NCBI GenBank assembly: GCA_905206195.1
Contig: CAJLGN010000072.1
Location: 1 to 6,784, forward strand
Reading direction: 5' to 3'
Source: an uncultured Roseburia sp.
GTDB taxonomy: Bacteria > Bacillota > Clostridia > Lachnospirales > Lachnospiraceae
DNA: 6,784 bases
Positions 6,675-6,784 of the stretch are shown here, in pieces. The notes beneath the pieces were generated by a model. That model saw only the letters and a list, made by a program, of their open reading frames with translations, was not told the DNA's origin and ran no database searches. The number at the start of each line of letters is the position of its first letter. The first letter of the stretch is position 1. Made by a program: the position numbers and the translations under genes.

Positions 6675-6697
6675 ACAGTCAGCTGCTATGCTATAAT
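6669..6697 (+). promoter_or_regulatory. Predicted sigma-A promoter of the tRNA-Tyr gene
   Basis: TTGCAA (6669-6674) and a perfect TATAAT (6692-6697) are separated by exactly 17 bp, and TG at 6689-6690 makes an extended -10. Expected start is near 6704, about 30 nt before the tRNA. The -35 lies largely in the right half of the 18-nt palindrome. The leader contains TCAAG (6707-6711) and CTTGA (6721-6725), able to form a small hairpin upstream of the mature tRNA. Confidence 0.8.
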
Positions 6698-6733
6698 ATT
6701 TCTCGGTCAAGATAATACAACTTGATATTGAAT

Positions 6734-6784
6734 GGGCAGATTCCCGAGTGGCCAAAGGGGACAGACTGTAAATCTGCTGCAAAT
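6734..6784 (+). tRNA. tRNA-Tyr (anticodon GTA), 5' part, cut by the window end
   Basis: The sequence shows the 5' acceptor strand GGGCAGA (6734-6740), the TT at positions 8-9, a D arm with CCC/GGG stem and the GTGGCCAAAGGGG loop typical of class II tRNAs, then the anticodon loop CTGTAAA with GTA at 6768-6770. The anticodon decodes UAU/UAC. The window stops just after the anticodon arm, so the long variable arm, T arm and acceptor 3' strand are not visible. More tRNA genes may follow, but that cannot be seen. Confidence 0.93.

Noticed and set aside
6469..6696. 75-codon open frame on the plus strand through the terminator and repeat segment
   Set aside because: It begins in the AT-rich spacer without an RBS, runs straight through the terminator stem and the hairpins, and its composition is set by the repeat. 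Reverse-strand frames in the same segment (6472-6660 and 6531-6782) fail for the same reasons; one even runs into the tRNA gene.

Overview
The window looks like chromosomal DNA from an endospore-forming Clostridia-type Firmicute, most likely a member of the Lachnospiraceae. The evidence is a SpoIIE sporulation phosphatase gene, strong AAGGAGG-type ribosome binding sites, frequent GTG/TTG starts, moderate GC content, and the conserved gene order spoIIE - tilS - hpt - ftsH. That order is a known Firmicute chromosomal neighbourhood; the family-level placement is inference from protein similarity.

Layout: (1) Bases 1-338, minus strand, hold the start of an aldo/keto reductase of the YghZ (L-glyceraldehyde 3-phosphate reductase) type, cut by the window edge, with an odd final stretch. 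(2) Bases 339-577 are a divergent intergenic region. It holds a leftward extended -10 promoter for the reductase. It also holds a rightward promoter for spoIIE with consensus-like TTGACA and TATAAT hexamers 21 bp apart and a Spo0A-box match upstream, the architecture described for Spo0A-activated sigma-A promoters in Bacillus. (3) Bases 578-6312 hold four co-directional genes: spoIIE (PP2C phosphatase that activates sigma-F in the forespore), tilS (tRNA-Ile2 lysidine synthetase), hpt (hypoxanthine phosphoribosyltransferase) and ftsH (membrane AAA+ zinc protease). tilS and hpt overlap by 20 nt and hpt and ftsH are 12 nt apart, so these three are probably one transcription unit. spoIIE is separated from tilS by 73 nt without a visible terminator. 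(4) Bases 6313-6733 are non-coding. They contain a perfect 8-bp inverted repeat around a G-rich loop, an AT-rich spacer, a strong rho-independent terminator, a roughly 140-bp hairpin-rich segment with a 13-nt direct repeat (probably a dispersed intergenic repeat), and a well-formed promoter. (5) From 6734 to the window end is the 5' part of a tRNA-Tyr(GTA) gene.

The four-gene block joins a sporulation switch to housekeeping functions (decoding of AUA codons, purine salvage, membrane protein quality control). I see no new defence or mobile system here. The points most worth following up are the Spo0A-type promoter, the short membrane domain of SpoIIE, and the structured repeat that supplies the -35 region of the tRNA promoter.
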